NCBI GenBank assembly: GCA_903813345.2
Contig: CAIIXF020000007.1
Location: 31,855,564 to 31,919,563, forward strand
Reading direction: 5' to 3'
Source: Owenia fusiformis
Taxonomy: Eukaryota > Annelida > Polychaeta > Sabellida > Oweniidae
Length of the DNA stretch: 64,000 nt
Shown: positions 12,501 through 24,040 of the stretch, in pieces
Layout: each line of letters starts with the position of its first letter
How positions within the stretch are numbered: the stretch's first letter is position 1
Notes under the pieces: model-generated
Told to the model about the DNA's origin: nothing
Databases searched by the model: none
What the model saw: the letters and a program-made list of their open reading frames with translations, nothing else
Program-made: the position numbers and the translations under genes

Positions 12501-14462
12501 GTAAATTTTGATATGGGGGACAAGCACTTGCTCCCCCTCTGGTACCCCAGCCCCAAAATTTGAAAAAAATTGTGATTGTTTTTCAATGTTTTTATTGACT
12601 AATACACTTTAAAAGTGCCCAGAAGCACCAAATATCATCTTTGAATTGTAAAATGTTCTAGGAGAGTTAGCCACCCCTCACATCCCCCACAAAACAAAAG
12701 AAAATATTCTGAATTTCATGTATTGTCTCAGATATTTTTTAAGTGCCCAGACATCATCAAATAGCACCTTGATATGGTCAATGTTTCTGGGGGACAACCC
12801 CTTGCTCCCCTACTGGCACCCCACCCCACTTCACCCTCTCATCCTCTTTGACACCCCCAAAAGAATTTGAAAAAAAATCACATTTTTCTTATTGACTCAT
12901 AACGCACAGGCGTACCAGATGATTGCAAATTCGTTCCAAATACAACCAAATTTCAAAATTTTCCTGGGGGAGAACCCCCAGACCCCCCTGAATGCTCAGT
13001 TTTTTATTCACTCAACTCTTATTCCCGTGGTGGTGGCGTACTACTTAGAAACTTAAACTTACACTTTGAAAGTGCCCAGAAAGCACCAAATAGCATCTCA
13101 AAACTATAAAATTTTCTAGGGGGAGTGGGCAACTCCTCACACCCCCCACAAATCAATTGGAATGTTTGGAAGTTGCATGCATTTGCATAATACTTAAAAG
13201 CAGTGTGATGCATCCAGAATGTTCTTCAGACAAGTTCAATGACCTTGAATGCTTTATTTATAAAAATGCCAACTTGCTTTTGGACATATTTATCTTTTGA
13301 GGACATTAACATTATGAATGCATTTTCAGGATGGTATTTATCAAATTTAATTTTGCTGTTGATGTTCTCAAACAATAGTTTTCTATTTTCTTGATGTATT
13401 TGGCAATTTATCATGAAATGAATTTCATTGTCTATTTCTCCACAAACGTTACACGTTCTTTCATGTTCAGGTTTTGGCCGTGGTTTCACATGTCTACCCA
13501 GTTCTATTTGAAGTTTATGAGAACTTAACCTTAATCGGGTAAAGGATTGCCTATGATTTTTGTTTTGAAGGCTTAAATATTGCTCCAATTCAAAAGTTGT
13601 CTTAAATTTAACATATGTTCTCAGAACTGGATATAATTGTAAATCACACTTCCATTTGTCCTTATAATTTTGGTGCAATGTCTTAGTTAAAACATTTATA
13701 AATGTGAAACCATCTTCAACAATTTGTTCATTCCAGTTAAAAAGAAGATTGCAATATTTTAAAATGTTATAAACTTTACTTGACCATGTATTTTTAAAAC
13801 CCAGACTGTGCATTTCATAATCATAATGATATGATTTATAAAGGATGTACATTAGTTTAAAAATATAGAACAGAGGTTTTCACCTCCATTAGCGAACATC
13901 CTCCCCAATACTAAGACAAATGGTAAACAACCACTTTATGATGTTTATTCAGCTTAAGCCATCGGCCAAGGTAGAATGTTATAGATCGGAGAACGTTTTA
14001 TTCAAAGCAGACACATAGCTCAAAATGCTATTATATTAAGTATGCCAATCAATACCAAAGTCAGCATTCTCATGACCTCTTAGTCCATTCTCTCTTAGGA
14101 ACATCTCCCTTTCTGTTTTATATGTCTCTGATTCAGTCAAGTACCCTGAAACACCTAAATACAATGTAAACTTTTGCTTGAAGTTCAGCAAACTTTGGAT
14201 CTAGCTACCATCTTATATTTGGGTTTAACGTACATTTCCAGATATTGGTTTGATAACTACACGCTTCATCACTAATCACCCTGGATCACGCCCTGCTAGC
14301 GATGCAGCATTACTATTACAATGCGCCAGACTTTGTCACTCCATAGACTCATGTACGAGATTCTACAGTTCATCTCTGAATGCATGTGAGATAGAGACAA
14401 CTTCAGGAAATGACTCAGTTATAGAATTCCATGTCTTGGATAGAAGTAGCAGATGGAACTGA
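9532..14462 (+). CDS. Secreted 196-residue protein with WSC-like module and PAN/apple-like Cys segment
   Basis: Four coding exons join without a frame break: 9532-9595, 9916-10074, 11215-11361 and 14242-14462 (stop TGA). All three introns are phase 1 with GT/AG ends, and the total is 591 bases. Exon 1 encodes a signal peptide (MTGGNLYSPFLWFVLFLKTI). Exons 2-3 encode LGCFEGAG..., CARLSLEDDKRIFG, then IEFYGECWALHN. This is the 'GCF...CA....YFGIQFYGECW' pattern of WSC-like modules in invertebrate extracellular proteins. Exon 4 gives ALLLQCARLCHSIDSCTRFY and NACEI, the spacing of a PAN/apple domain, and ends shortly after. No membrane segment is seen, so it is probably secreted. The ligand is unknown; both domain types often bind carbohydrate or protein. 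Extra phase-1 exons in the 2.9-kb last intron cannot be excluded. Confidence 0.75.
11620..13160. repeat. C-rich dimeric satellite, about 310-bp unit, four to five copies
   Basis: Two half-units alternate: one with 'gtgcccagaaagcaccaaat' (near 11760, 12070, 12385, 12610 and 13075) and one with 'gcccagacatcatcaaatag' variants (near 11895, 12205, 12470 and 12750). Each is followed by C-rich runs such as 'cacccccc'. The array opens with 'gggtgcgaccgcacccccct', and similar openers occur at 54.0 kb. It lies in the last intron of the secreted-protein gene. Confidence 0.75.
13226..13852 (-). mobile_element. LINE-type reverse transcriptase C-terminal fragment
   Basis: An open frame of 208 codons contains SFTRLRLSSHKLQIELGRH, then C-x2-C-x7-H-x4-C (CNVCGEIDNEIHFMINC). 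This is the zf-RVT-like zinc knuckle that follows the polymerase in many non-LTR retrotransposons. It is basic and Asn/Lys-rich, and ends shortly after the knuckle, as LINE ORF2 proteins do. No catalytic YADD segment precedes it, so it is a 3' fragment despite the open frame. It sits in the intron of a host gene on the opposite strand. A host gene with this tail is possible but unlikely. Confidence 0.6.
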
Positions 14463-15327
14463 TATGTATCCGTGTACACTAAAAACATTGTTGCCCATGT
14501 TTGTTCGTTTGTTTGTTTGTTTGTAATACTAAGAGAAAGCTAAAATAGGAAATATTTGATTTCAAACTTACTAAGAAAAATTTAACAAGGCACACGCAGA
14601 TATCACACTACCAATAAGCCATAAGCATGAAGTTTTGTTGAAAATTTGTTGAACAATTTTAATAAAATATGTGCGATGGTCGGCAGTCGGCATCTGTAAC
14701 AAATGATAGTAGGCTATAAGTGAAATATAGTGAAATTTTGCATGTTTATGCCTTGTTTTTATTGCAACACATTCATTGACCGTCCACAAAAAAAGATAGA
14801 GACAATACTGACAATACAATGTATGTCACAATTTCTGGTGGTGACATAACTACATAACTATAAATGTAACACTATAAATACACCTTCTACTTAGCTTAAT
14901 ATATACTATATATTTTATAAAGTTTATGTACAAATACAAATTATTTTGAATTTTGACACCAGAACGTCAACCAAATTGACGCCTGAACGGTGCCGAAATA
15001 AACGTTGTGATCCCATTACAAATTTGGCGCTGTGTCGGTTTGAATTTTTGCAGAATATAGTTAATTTCTAATGGGAAAATTGGTTGAATGTCTCTTTTCT
15101 ATAATTCAGATACCGTATTGAATCTGATTCTGCGCCGAAAGTCGGTATCGAAACTTTGTCGAAACAGCGTCGAATACATTCGGTGTCGAAATTGCAAATT
15201 CGGAGCAGAATTCAGTGTCGGAAAGGTGTCGTTACTTTTACTTTATCAGAGCATATGAAGTTGATTGCAATCCCTTGGTATTGTTAACTCTATTACATTG
15301 ATAAGTGTCTGGCATATTGCAGCATTG
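14463..15327. other. Intergenic space between two convergent genes
   Basis: This separates the stop of the secreted-protein gene (+) from the stop of TTC23 (-). It includes a GTTT microsatellite near 14500-14525 and, at 14950-15240, a stretch enriched in 'gtgtcg' and 'tcgaaa' motifs. The 3' UTRs of both genes should lie here. No coding signal was found. Confidence 0.6.
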
Positions 15328-18300
15328 CTAGTGTCCAGCTGTCCCAGTTCTACTAACTATACCATTAAATCTCGGTCTATCTTTTAACTCATCTGCCTTT
15401 GACTTGCCCATCTTTGATGATAATGCAGGGTTCCTGAAATAAAAGAAAGTACACAAAATATACATGGTATATTTGCCCTTTGTTGCAGAGGCTGACCGCC
15501 GAACACCAACCTTCGAACACCATGCACAAAAAAGTTAGAGATGTTAACAATGTCACCACTTGTTGTGGTAACATAAAAACTGATTTTTTCCAATATCATC
15601 AATTGCCTACATTTCAGTGCAATTTCAATGAATTATTTTTTCATAAACCCATTTTTCATTGACGTATGTGTATACAGTACACTGTTGTGGTTAAAATATG
15701 AATACTTATCTGACAGGGTTCAGACAAGTAATATTGTAATGGAAAATTACAATCTAGTTTTGACAACCACAAGTTTACTTCCCAATGCTACCTGAATTGA
15801 TAAATGTACGTCTTTCCCAAGTCTTCTTCTTAATCACTACCCAAGCAAGTAATAAATATGAACCACTGGAAAGAGTTTGGGTTATAATCTCACAAACAGG
15901 ACCATACACTGAAACATTGTGAGAAATGGCAAAAGAAAAGGTTGACAGTACAATTAAAATAAGCACTTACGCTAGAAGAACATCGAGTGTTTTTTGAGTA
16001 TCCTTAGTTTTCTTATGGTTTTCTCCGTATACAGTTTTCTGCATGGTATGACACTGAAATGTAGATTAATGTCATATAATCCCTAATTTATCTGCTATCA
16101 TTAACATACAATAGTTTTCATGAAAATAATTTGATGTAAGAAGTGTTCATTTTCAGAAACCTTTCCCATAATGATACCTCTTCGTTTTATCCCTCATCAG
16201 TGTCATTTCAAAACTAGCTTCAAAATAACACTCACTGGCTTTAATTTAAGTGAAATTTAATCAATATATCAACTCGAAGGTCTTCGGAATTCAGTCAAAC
16301 AGTTTCTCACAAATAGATTTTAACAATAGATTTCAAAGAGTACATTGAGCCCATTCATTACAAGTGAAAATATCCCAGGAAAGGTAATATACCAAACTAT
16401 AATTGATCTTCTAAAACATTTTTGAACAAAATTATTTTTTACTTTAACACATGTTTAATTCAAGCATGTTGTTTTTTTATATTTGAATTTCTCAGTATTT
16501 TGTGCCGGGATGAATTCACTGAATCAGAAGTAGGTCTAAAAATTACCTTTTTAAAGGCTTTGAGGGCCTTCTCCATGTTCCCCTCAGAAAGGTACACAGA
16601 TCCTATCAGTTTATACACATCGGCAACCTCCCCACTGTATTCTCCAAACACCTCCTGCTTGGCCTCTACAGTTGACCTCAACAGAGAGATGCCCTCCTGC
16701 AGGTAAATCAAATAAAGTTTGATGTCTAATAAATACAAGTAGACCATTAATGTTTATTCACACATAGCTAGGCAAGGTGTGTCAGATTCTAGCCAATCCG
16801 AACAGAGTATTCACATAATGTACAGTGTGTGAAATATCAATAACACATGCAAGGTCGCTAGTTAAACAATTGTCATGGTGATGAATGGATTTTTCCCATT
16901 GGATTTGATGACTTGCTAATGTTTGAAATGTTTGAAAAGAATTTAAGCCCAAAACTCAATGCATTGTAGCTGTTTCATACCACTCAGACGTTGTTTCCTA
17001 AACTTTGCATTCCCGCTGCAGGGTCATGCAAAGGTTTGGAAACAACACCTTCATGGTATGATTCAGCAAAGAGTCATTCAGCATTGAGTCTTGTAGACTT
17101 AAATCCTTTAATGAATTCAGCACAATGGTCTGGCTTCTGATCACCAGGATTATACAGTAGTACACGTTATACATGATGCAAGACTAAATTGAAACCATTG
17201 AAACCAGAAACAAGAACTTAAGATCATTTTCTACAATGAAAAATAGTCTACAAATTATGAGGCCTTTGGAGATTTCAAAGGGGACAGTCTGACACTTTAA
17301 CGTTTCAATTTGTTTGCAAAAGTTGGAACATAATGCTAATAATCAACATGAACGTTTAAACATGAAAGCAATTGATAGTGTGTTAATTGCAGCACTTAGT
17401 CTCTATTCTATATTGATCTCTCCATTTCAATTTTGCCTCTATTCCATATGATGTATAATACCTCTTGTCTGCCAGTGCGAACCATCAATCTAGCAAGGTC
17501 ATCCTGTATGTCCAGGGTTGTTTGATGATACGGTCCATGTACACGCTGGTATGTGACCAAACACTCATTTAGATAGCTCTCTGCTGAAGCTGCAATTCAA
17601 TCAAACATTTATGTATAAGACACTACATATGTATCATAAATAATGAAAAGTTAGACCCTTTTCTTTGGCCCCCTCTTTCTTAAATTTGGACATTTAAATG
17701 ACATACAGTAAGTGAAATGTCTTGTTTTAACATGGCTCTAATGGTCATTGAATATTTCTGATGCCCAAAGTTATGTTACAACATTTCTTTACACATCTAA
17801 TTTGTTACCAAAATTTGTGTTAAGCTGACAAGCTGTTGACCCATCCCTAAGGAGTCAGGTCCAAATGATCTCCCCAGCATAAGAATAACTTATATTATAA
17901 CATACCTATGATGATGTATAGTGCAAAGTGTACACAAGACAGCGGGCCAATATAAGTTTCGAAAAGCCCGCGCCCGCTAACTTTCCGATTGGTCAAGGCG
18001 CTGACGTCATAACCAATCAATCGAAGATAAACTGCGCCAGCAATTTTTCTAAACTCATTTCAATCATTTTGAAACCATTTGTTTGTCAATTCTAAACGGT
18101 ACTCTCTGACCAGTCTACATCATCATAGGTATGTTATAAATCGTTTATGTCACTATCGTGGCACATATGCCCTCGGTTCTCAGAGATCAATGTCCCTCCC
18201 AAGGTCGGACCATATATCACTGAGACCTCGGGCATATATGCCACGATAGTGACATAACCTCTAAATACTGCACCCTGTTGAAGAGATTGAGGTGTTTTGA

Positions 18301-21300
18301 CATAAATAGGTCAAATCAGGAGTAAGTGACCTGTTGAGAAAGTAATCATGGGAGATCATTGTACATAAACAAAAACATAGGATCTAATCAAAGATGGATG
18401 TGACCCATTCCCCTTCTAATTGCAAAAGTGCTAGAGTCACAATAAAACATTCTCAATGTCTGCAACAATGCTTGCAATCCTACACTGTATGCCTTGTACA
18501 ACTGAGAATCAATGCAGCAGCAAAAAAGACAAATTAGATTGCAAATATCATTTCTATAAATAGCATATGTTTGAGACTGAATTAGACTATAGAAATAACC
18601 TACTGCATTAACATGACAACAAATATCCCATTTTTGCAAGGATTTAAGTACATCTAATTATAGTTTCTTTCAATATAGATAATAGCATTTTATTAGTACT
18701 GATAACAATTATATATATGACATACTGGCAAAGTAGAATGCATTTGCACATAATTTAATGATCTGTTAAAGAGATCTGTTTGCCTCATGTGGCATTTCCC
18801 AATGAGTTCAACAAACCTAACTTGTATATATTGAAATATGGCATTTCCGAACTCACTTTCACCATCAGCATCCCCTGTTTTAGAGTAAGCACTAGCAAGG
18901 GCTCTGGCTGTCTCTGCTGTGGCAATGCTGTCTGCCTTGTTACTATAAATACAATGTATATAGAAATAGATGATACAACATATTACTATATCTAGTATAT
19001 GCATGTACATTCCCATGCATTTGTATTTTAGAGTAAGGGCTCTGGCTGTCTCTGCTGTGGCAATGCTGTCTGCCTTGTTACTATAAATACAATGTATATA
19101 GAAATAGATGATACAACATATTACTATATCTAGTATATGCATGTACATTCCCATGCATTTGTGTTTTAGAGTAAGGGCTCTGGCTGTCTGTGCTGTGGCA
19201 ATGCTGTCTGCCTTGTTACTATAAACACAATGTATATAGAAATATATGATACAACATATTACTAAATCTAGTATATGCATTTACATTCCCATGCATTTGT
19301 ATTTTAGAGTAAGGGCTCTGGCTGTCTGTGCTGTGGCAATGCTGTCTGACTTGTTACTATAAACACAATGTACATCACAAGTACAGTATACACATTGCAA
19401 TTAAACATGTATTTCTATGTTAGAGTAGTAATTAATAAAGGGCTCTACAATTTTTCTTCTCTGTCTAACCTTTACTTTAAGCATTATATAAATGTTGTTT
19501 AGTATGAAAGAATACATAAAACTGCATCCTGTTTTAGATATGGGCACTAGCAAGGACTCCATATCAGCAAGTGCATGACTTAATTTTAGTGCATCATCTG
19601 TATCCAAAACTTGCTTTCAAAAGGGGCATGATACCCAAAAGATAAAAGTATAGCCCCCCACCTATATAAAAGAACATTAAGTATACTGTTTATCTTTTTT
19701 GTTGGGTTTTATTATCATTAATTTGTGATATCAACTTTGATTTGTGAAGATAACTAAGGAATTGCAATAGGCCCAACCCCTAAACACCAGAGCAAGTTCC
19801 ATCTACATTAGGATGAAGAATCTCTTATCTTCATTCTAGGTTACATGTACAAATAAACTAGACTGTACACAAAAGTACATCATTGTATAATGACTACATA
19901 AATGCTCACTTTGCAGATGATATAGAATGAGCCTGCAAGAACATCTCAATGGCATGTTCATGGTCAGCATGTTTCCCTTTACTCTGTTCCACTTTGCCTA
20001 GAGATTGGTAGATTGGAATCAACTCTGGACAGTCATCTCCCTTCAGTTTAACAATCTCCAATGCTCTTTCAAAATACTCTGTCGCTGATGCATGCTTCTG
20101 TTGCTTGGCATACAATCTAAAAATACATACATATGCAATAATACAATCTCAATGTATCCCAATAGTCACTGGCTAGAAGATATTGCAAATGTAACAAAAT
20201 TGTGAAATATGTTACAGACACATGAGCTGCCAAATGTTGAATGTTATGCCAGTTGTAAAAAATCTTGGTTTTACAAAACTAAATGTAAATGAATGTCACT
20301 GTTTCTTGGTGGTAATATAATGTTGGCATTTCATTATTTATACAAAGAAGGACATGGAAATTGCAATGTTTAAGTTAGAAAATGAAAACCAAAGAATGAT
20401 AATGTACATTTATAATTATGTTTTATTATCAAAATAATAAAATGACTGCATACCTTGCTACAGCCATGAATATCTTGGTATCATCATCATCTATCTCACT
20501 GTCCTTCACACAAGACAACTTGCTGCGCTTATTTGCCACCTGTTCAGCTTTGGTCAAGGCAGCTTCAGCCTCAGGGTATCTGATGAGGTTAAGGTATGTA
20601 ACCCACCATCATTGATGCCATCTTTTATAGAAAACCATGACTGTGCCTAATGGGCATAGGACTGTGCTCAAAAATTAATTCTCAAGATGGCTGCTAAATT
20701 CAAAATTGCCACCTTTTTCAGAAGGAATATACAAGTTAACATATGTGGTCAACATTTTAGAGGTGGATAGGCGACAACCTCTACTTGAGTAGGAATTTCT
20801 AATATGCTGTCATGTAACATCATAGGTGTAGATTGTGCTGTGAGACAATACAACTACACTACTGACTACTTATTTATGAAATGATAAAAATGACGAGTCA
20901 TTTGATAAAATAGTACTATGTTGTTTTGTGGGATTCGCAACTCAAGAGAGTTGCTGTTTTTCTGGTTGTCTAAAATGGTTTCATTTAAGTTTAGCTTTAG
21001 GGAAAGAAAGGAAGACATCAGATTCAAGTCAAATATGGACAACAATGTAATAAATGTATTGTTATATACAGTTGAGCATAAATAAAGGGATACTTCTGCA
21101 ACATTGTGAGTGCACGCCCTAGGATAAAATGAATGTTCATAAGTAGTTCCATAATGGAGGCCTTCTCTGACTCAGATGAAGACGTAGCAATCCCCGACAT
21201 CATTATAGCCTTTGCAGTGTCTGCATGCTCTTTGGACTGGGGGCCATAACCTGACACACAAGTACAACAAAGTCACTTTTATCACTACACTGTAGGATAC

Positions 21301-23402
21301 TATCTACACACTAGACTATAGTATAAAGAATGACACAATTTTGAAATAACTTCCTCATTAGACTAGATGCAAGTAGAAATGGTGTCATATATGAAATCTA
21401 CATGTAAAAGTACATCTAGAAATGTGGTTTCAAAAATTGTTTATCAACTTTGAAAATTTAATTTCTTTAAAAAGTTTACTTCTATTTTTGGAGATTTTTC
21501 ATAGACCCAGTGTTATAAAATCACAAAAAGTGAAATTTTTTCTTGTATAATTATTGGAAGATACAGACTAAAATGCTACCTTTAAGTTCCAGATAGCCCT
21601 CAGCTAACGCATAATAAGCAGATGCATATTTCCAATGCCCATCTCCATACACTATCCTAGCCAGAGCTGTGCATTTAATGAGCTCCCTGAGTGCTTTATC
21701 ATTCTAAAAAATATACCCAAAAACCACCAATGATTTATAATGGAACACTGTACGTAAATATTATTGGCCAAAATAATAAAAATTCGCTAAAACTTTTGGT
21801 GAGACGAATACGTAGGTGATTCATTGAAATACAGGGGTCAATAGATTTGATAAAATCAGCTCATATTAAAACTTTGGCATGGAAAAAAAGTGGAAAAATC
21901 AAATTTATTTTTTATTATGATTTATCTGGTTTTCAGGTAGGTTTCGTTCATACATCTTACCCTACTATCACACCAAACTAGTTCTCACTACGTTCTCGAA
22001 AACGGGCTTCAACTGTGTATGAACGGACTGGACCTACTAAGAACCGTTTGGGATCTATTTACAAACTTCATCGAACGTACTCGAACGGGTAGGTCCTCTA
22101 GAACTTAGACAATGCTCAAAATGTTCTCGTGGTCGTCACGTTCTACAATTAGAACGAGTGACAACGTACTAACAACGAGCTGGACTTACTATGATAGGAA
22201 CCGTCGTACTTCAATCCTACTAGGGACGTTTTAACAACGAGTTGAACTGTCTGAGGACATGTTGAGAACGAGGTAGAACTAATTGCAAACGGGTTTAAAC
22301 TGATTAAGAACGTATTTAACACTGCTTATGAACAAGTTAGCAAAAATATAGCTATCACACCAAACAAGTTGCCACTGCGTTCTTCAAAACTGGTTTTAAA
22401 CTGTGTGCGAACGGAATGAACGTAGCTGCAACTTTCTAAGGTCTATTTACGAACTTTATGAACGTTCTCAGACGGGAATGTGGTTTTAGAATTTTGAATC
22501 GATTCAAAATTCGATGGTGACCATACCGTTCTGTAATCAGGTCATGTTGACCTTCTAGACTAAGGGACGCGTTCTACGACGTTGCACACCGACGTGGTGC
22601 AACCTGAACGAACTGCGAACGTGATGGACGTATTGAAGACTGCTTAAGAATGAAGAAGCTAATTATCTCAGACATATTTCCCGTCCGCAACCAGATTGAG
22701 CCCGTTTTACGACGTTTTCATAGGACTGGCAAGAACGGGTAAGAACTAGTTTGGTGTGATAGGGGGGTTAGCGGTACTATGACAGCTCAGAATTGTAAGT
22801 TCTAAAAGATTACCTTTTTCAATGTGGCATAATGTTTTGCTTTCTTCTGACATTTCTTTAGAAGTTTATCAGGAGGTGTCATGTCAATAACATGCCTTCC
22901 TTTCTTAATCTTTTTCTTGCGATGTGTTTTTCTTGATGTGGAAGATTTTTCATGTTTCTCATCTTCACTTGCAATGTCTTCATCTTGTTCTATACTTTCA
23001 TTATCATCATCATCATCATCATCAAAGCTGGAAATATATATATGTTAATTTGGAACGTGTGGATCCTTTGGGTGCAAATTCTGAACTCCTTAAAAAACAG
23101 TTTGAAGAAATTCCTGGGAAGCTGTGCAAAATGCTCTAAGTGAAACCTTCCTGGAAATTTTTTGGTGAAATAGACCTGTAATCTAAGCCTTGAAATCAAT
23201 CATCAACATACATATCAAATCTGTTATATCGACTAAGTTGTCATGTTTTCATGTCCAGTATTAAAACTTGAACATACCTATCAGATCTGTAAGTGGAATC
23301 TGTTATATCTGTCCTTGCTGTGTTTAACTTGCCCCCTTTCTCAGATGACACATCCACGATGGGAGCCATAATGTTAACCTCATCTTCACTATCATCTGAC
23401 AT
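15328..23402 (-). CDS. TTC23: TTC23-family tetratricopeptide repeat protein (complete, 501 residues)
   Basis: Eleven coding exons were rebuilt on the minus strand: 23402-23278, 23027-22814, 21703-21580, 21250-21094, 20579-20454, 20116-19910, 18942-18857, 17589-17462, 16696-16547, 16053-15971 and 15433-15328. Every junction is GT/AG and phases agree; the total of 1506 bases gives 501 residues and a TAG stop. Residues 1-113 are charged (an Asp run near 45, a Lys-rich run near 80). From about 100 the protein follows human TTC23 closely: RELIKCTALARIVYGDGHWK, LAEGYLELKG, LGRALTMLQK, ALTKAEQ, LYAKQQKHASATEYFERALE, EMFLQAHSISSA, EAKQEVFGEYSGEVADVYKL and a closing YGENHKKTKDTQKTL repeat. TTC23 acts in primary cilia with the EvC complex and IQCE, supporting Hedgehog signalling (family knowledge). 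Length is slightly above human TTC23 because of the N-terminal extension. TTC23L is the alternative. Confidence 0.9.
17896..18139. repeat. 244-bp MITE with 24-bp perfect terminal inverted repeats
   Basis: The arms are 17896-17919 (starting ttataacatacctatgatga) and 18116-18139, exact reverse complements. Inside is an unusually GC-rich stretch with 'tgacgtca' (CRE-like) and 'attggt'/'ccaat' boxes. It lies in intron 7 of TTC23. Confidence 0.85.
18146..18257. repeat. Palindromic hairpin element
   Basis: 'tatgtcactatcgtggcaca' at 18146 folds against 'tgccacgatagtgacata' ending at 18257; inner arms carry 'cctcgg' and 'cctcgggcata'. It directly follows the MITE at 17896. Confidence 0.7.
18895..19420 (-). 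repeat. 138-bp tandem array made from TTC23 exon 7 plus flanking intron
   Basis: 'gggctctggctgtctctgct' (or tctgtgct) recurs at 18899, 19037, 19175 and 19313, a period of 138. The first copy is the functional exon 7. The other three keep the exon's first half (NKADSIATAETARAL on the minus strand), lose 'gctagtgc', and run into intron sequence after 'TTACTCTAAAA'. High similarity between copies indicates recent amplification. Confidence 0.9.
19523..19613 (-). pseudogene. Decayed older copy of TTC23 exon 7
   Basis: On the minus strand 'ccttgctagtgc', then 'tctaaaacagg' and 'atgc' occur in the order found in exon 7, with small gaps that change the frame. In its open frame it reads ALKLSHALADMESLLVPISK, which keeps only an echo of the exon. 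It lies between coding exons 6 and 7, upstream of the 138-bp array. Confidence 0.55.
21965..22762. mobile_element. 798-bp non-autonomous DNA transposon with 21-bp perfect TIRs
   Basis: TIRs are 21965-21985 (ctatcacaccaaactagttc...) and 22742-22762. The 5' end reappears internally at 22352 (ctatcacaccaaacaag), and variants of 'gaacg', 'cgttct' and 'acgggt' recur throughout. It is richer in CG dinucleotides than its surroundings. No open frame was found and no clear target duplication is visible. It is in intron 2 of TTC23. Confidence 0.8.
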
Positions 23403-23786
23403 TCTAATGGTATTGTATTTCTTGTCTTAAAACACGTTATTGTTTCTCAATCCTTCACTGCAGTGTTTGCCATGCTTCGATAGCGTTTGGAAACCTTGTG
23501 ATATAGGAAAAATAGAATTAGCAAAATATGTGACAGAAAACATACGTGTAATTGTAGTACAACTTACATTGTTGATTGGAGAGTTTAAGGAGATATATTT
23601 TCATTTTCTTGTTGGAAAATATCAATATGATGTATGGTGATGTAAAGAGTTTAAGAGTTGCAAAAAAGATATCCACATCTTTATCCAAACCATAATATTT
23701 AAAGGGTTATTTTCAAATGATCATATGACTTATATTCTTCCCAGTTCAACATAAATTATTGAGTGCAGATCTATTTACATATATAG

Positions 23787-24040
23787 AGATTATCCTATAT
23801 GAGGTTCAGGATATTGGGATTATCCCAAGGCCAATATAATATATCTGCCCGAGGGCCGTAGGTCCCGAGGGAAGATATATTATATTGGCCAAGGGATAAT
23901 CCCAATATCCTGAACCGACTATAGGATGATCTGTTTATCCCATACCAATCACATTGTTCAATTGTTGCAACCAACAGTGGAATTATTTTAAAATATTCAT
24001 GTCCAGTTTTGTATTCTTGTCCGTAGCCGGAATTTCCTGT
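23787..24040. repeat. Palindromic MITE family A, copy 1
   Basis: The hairpin 23787-23931 has arms 'gattatcctatatgaggttc' and its imperfect complement, with the loop at 'cccgagggccgtaggtcccg'. The following 110 bases also match copy 2 at 40024, so the element extends to about 24040. Confidence 0.8.
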
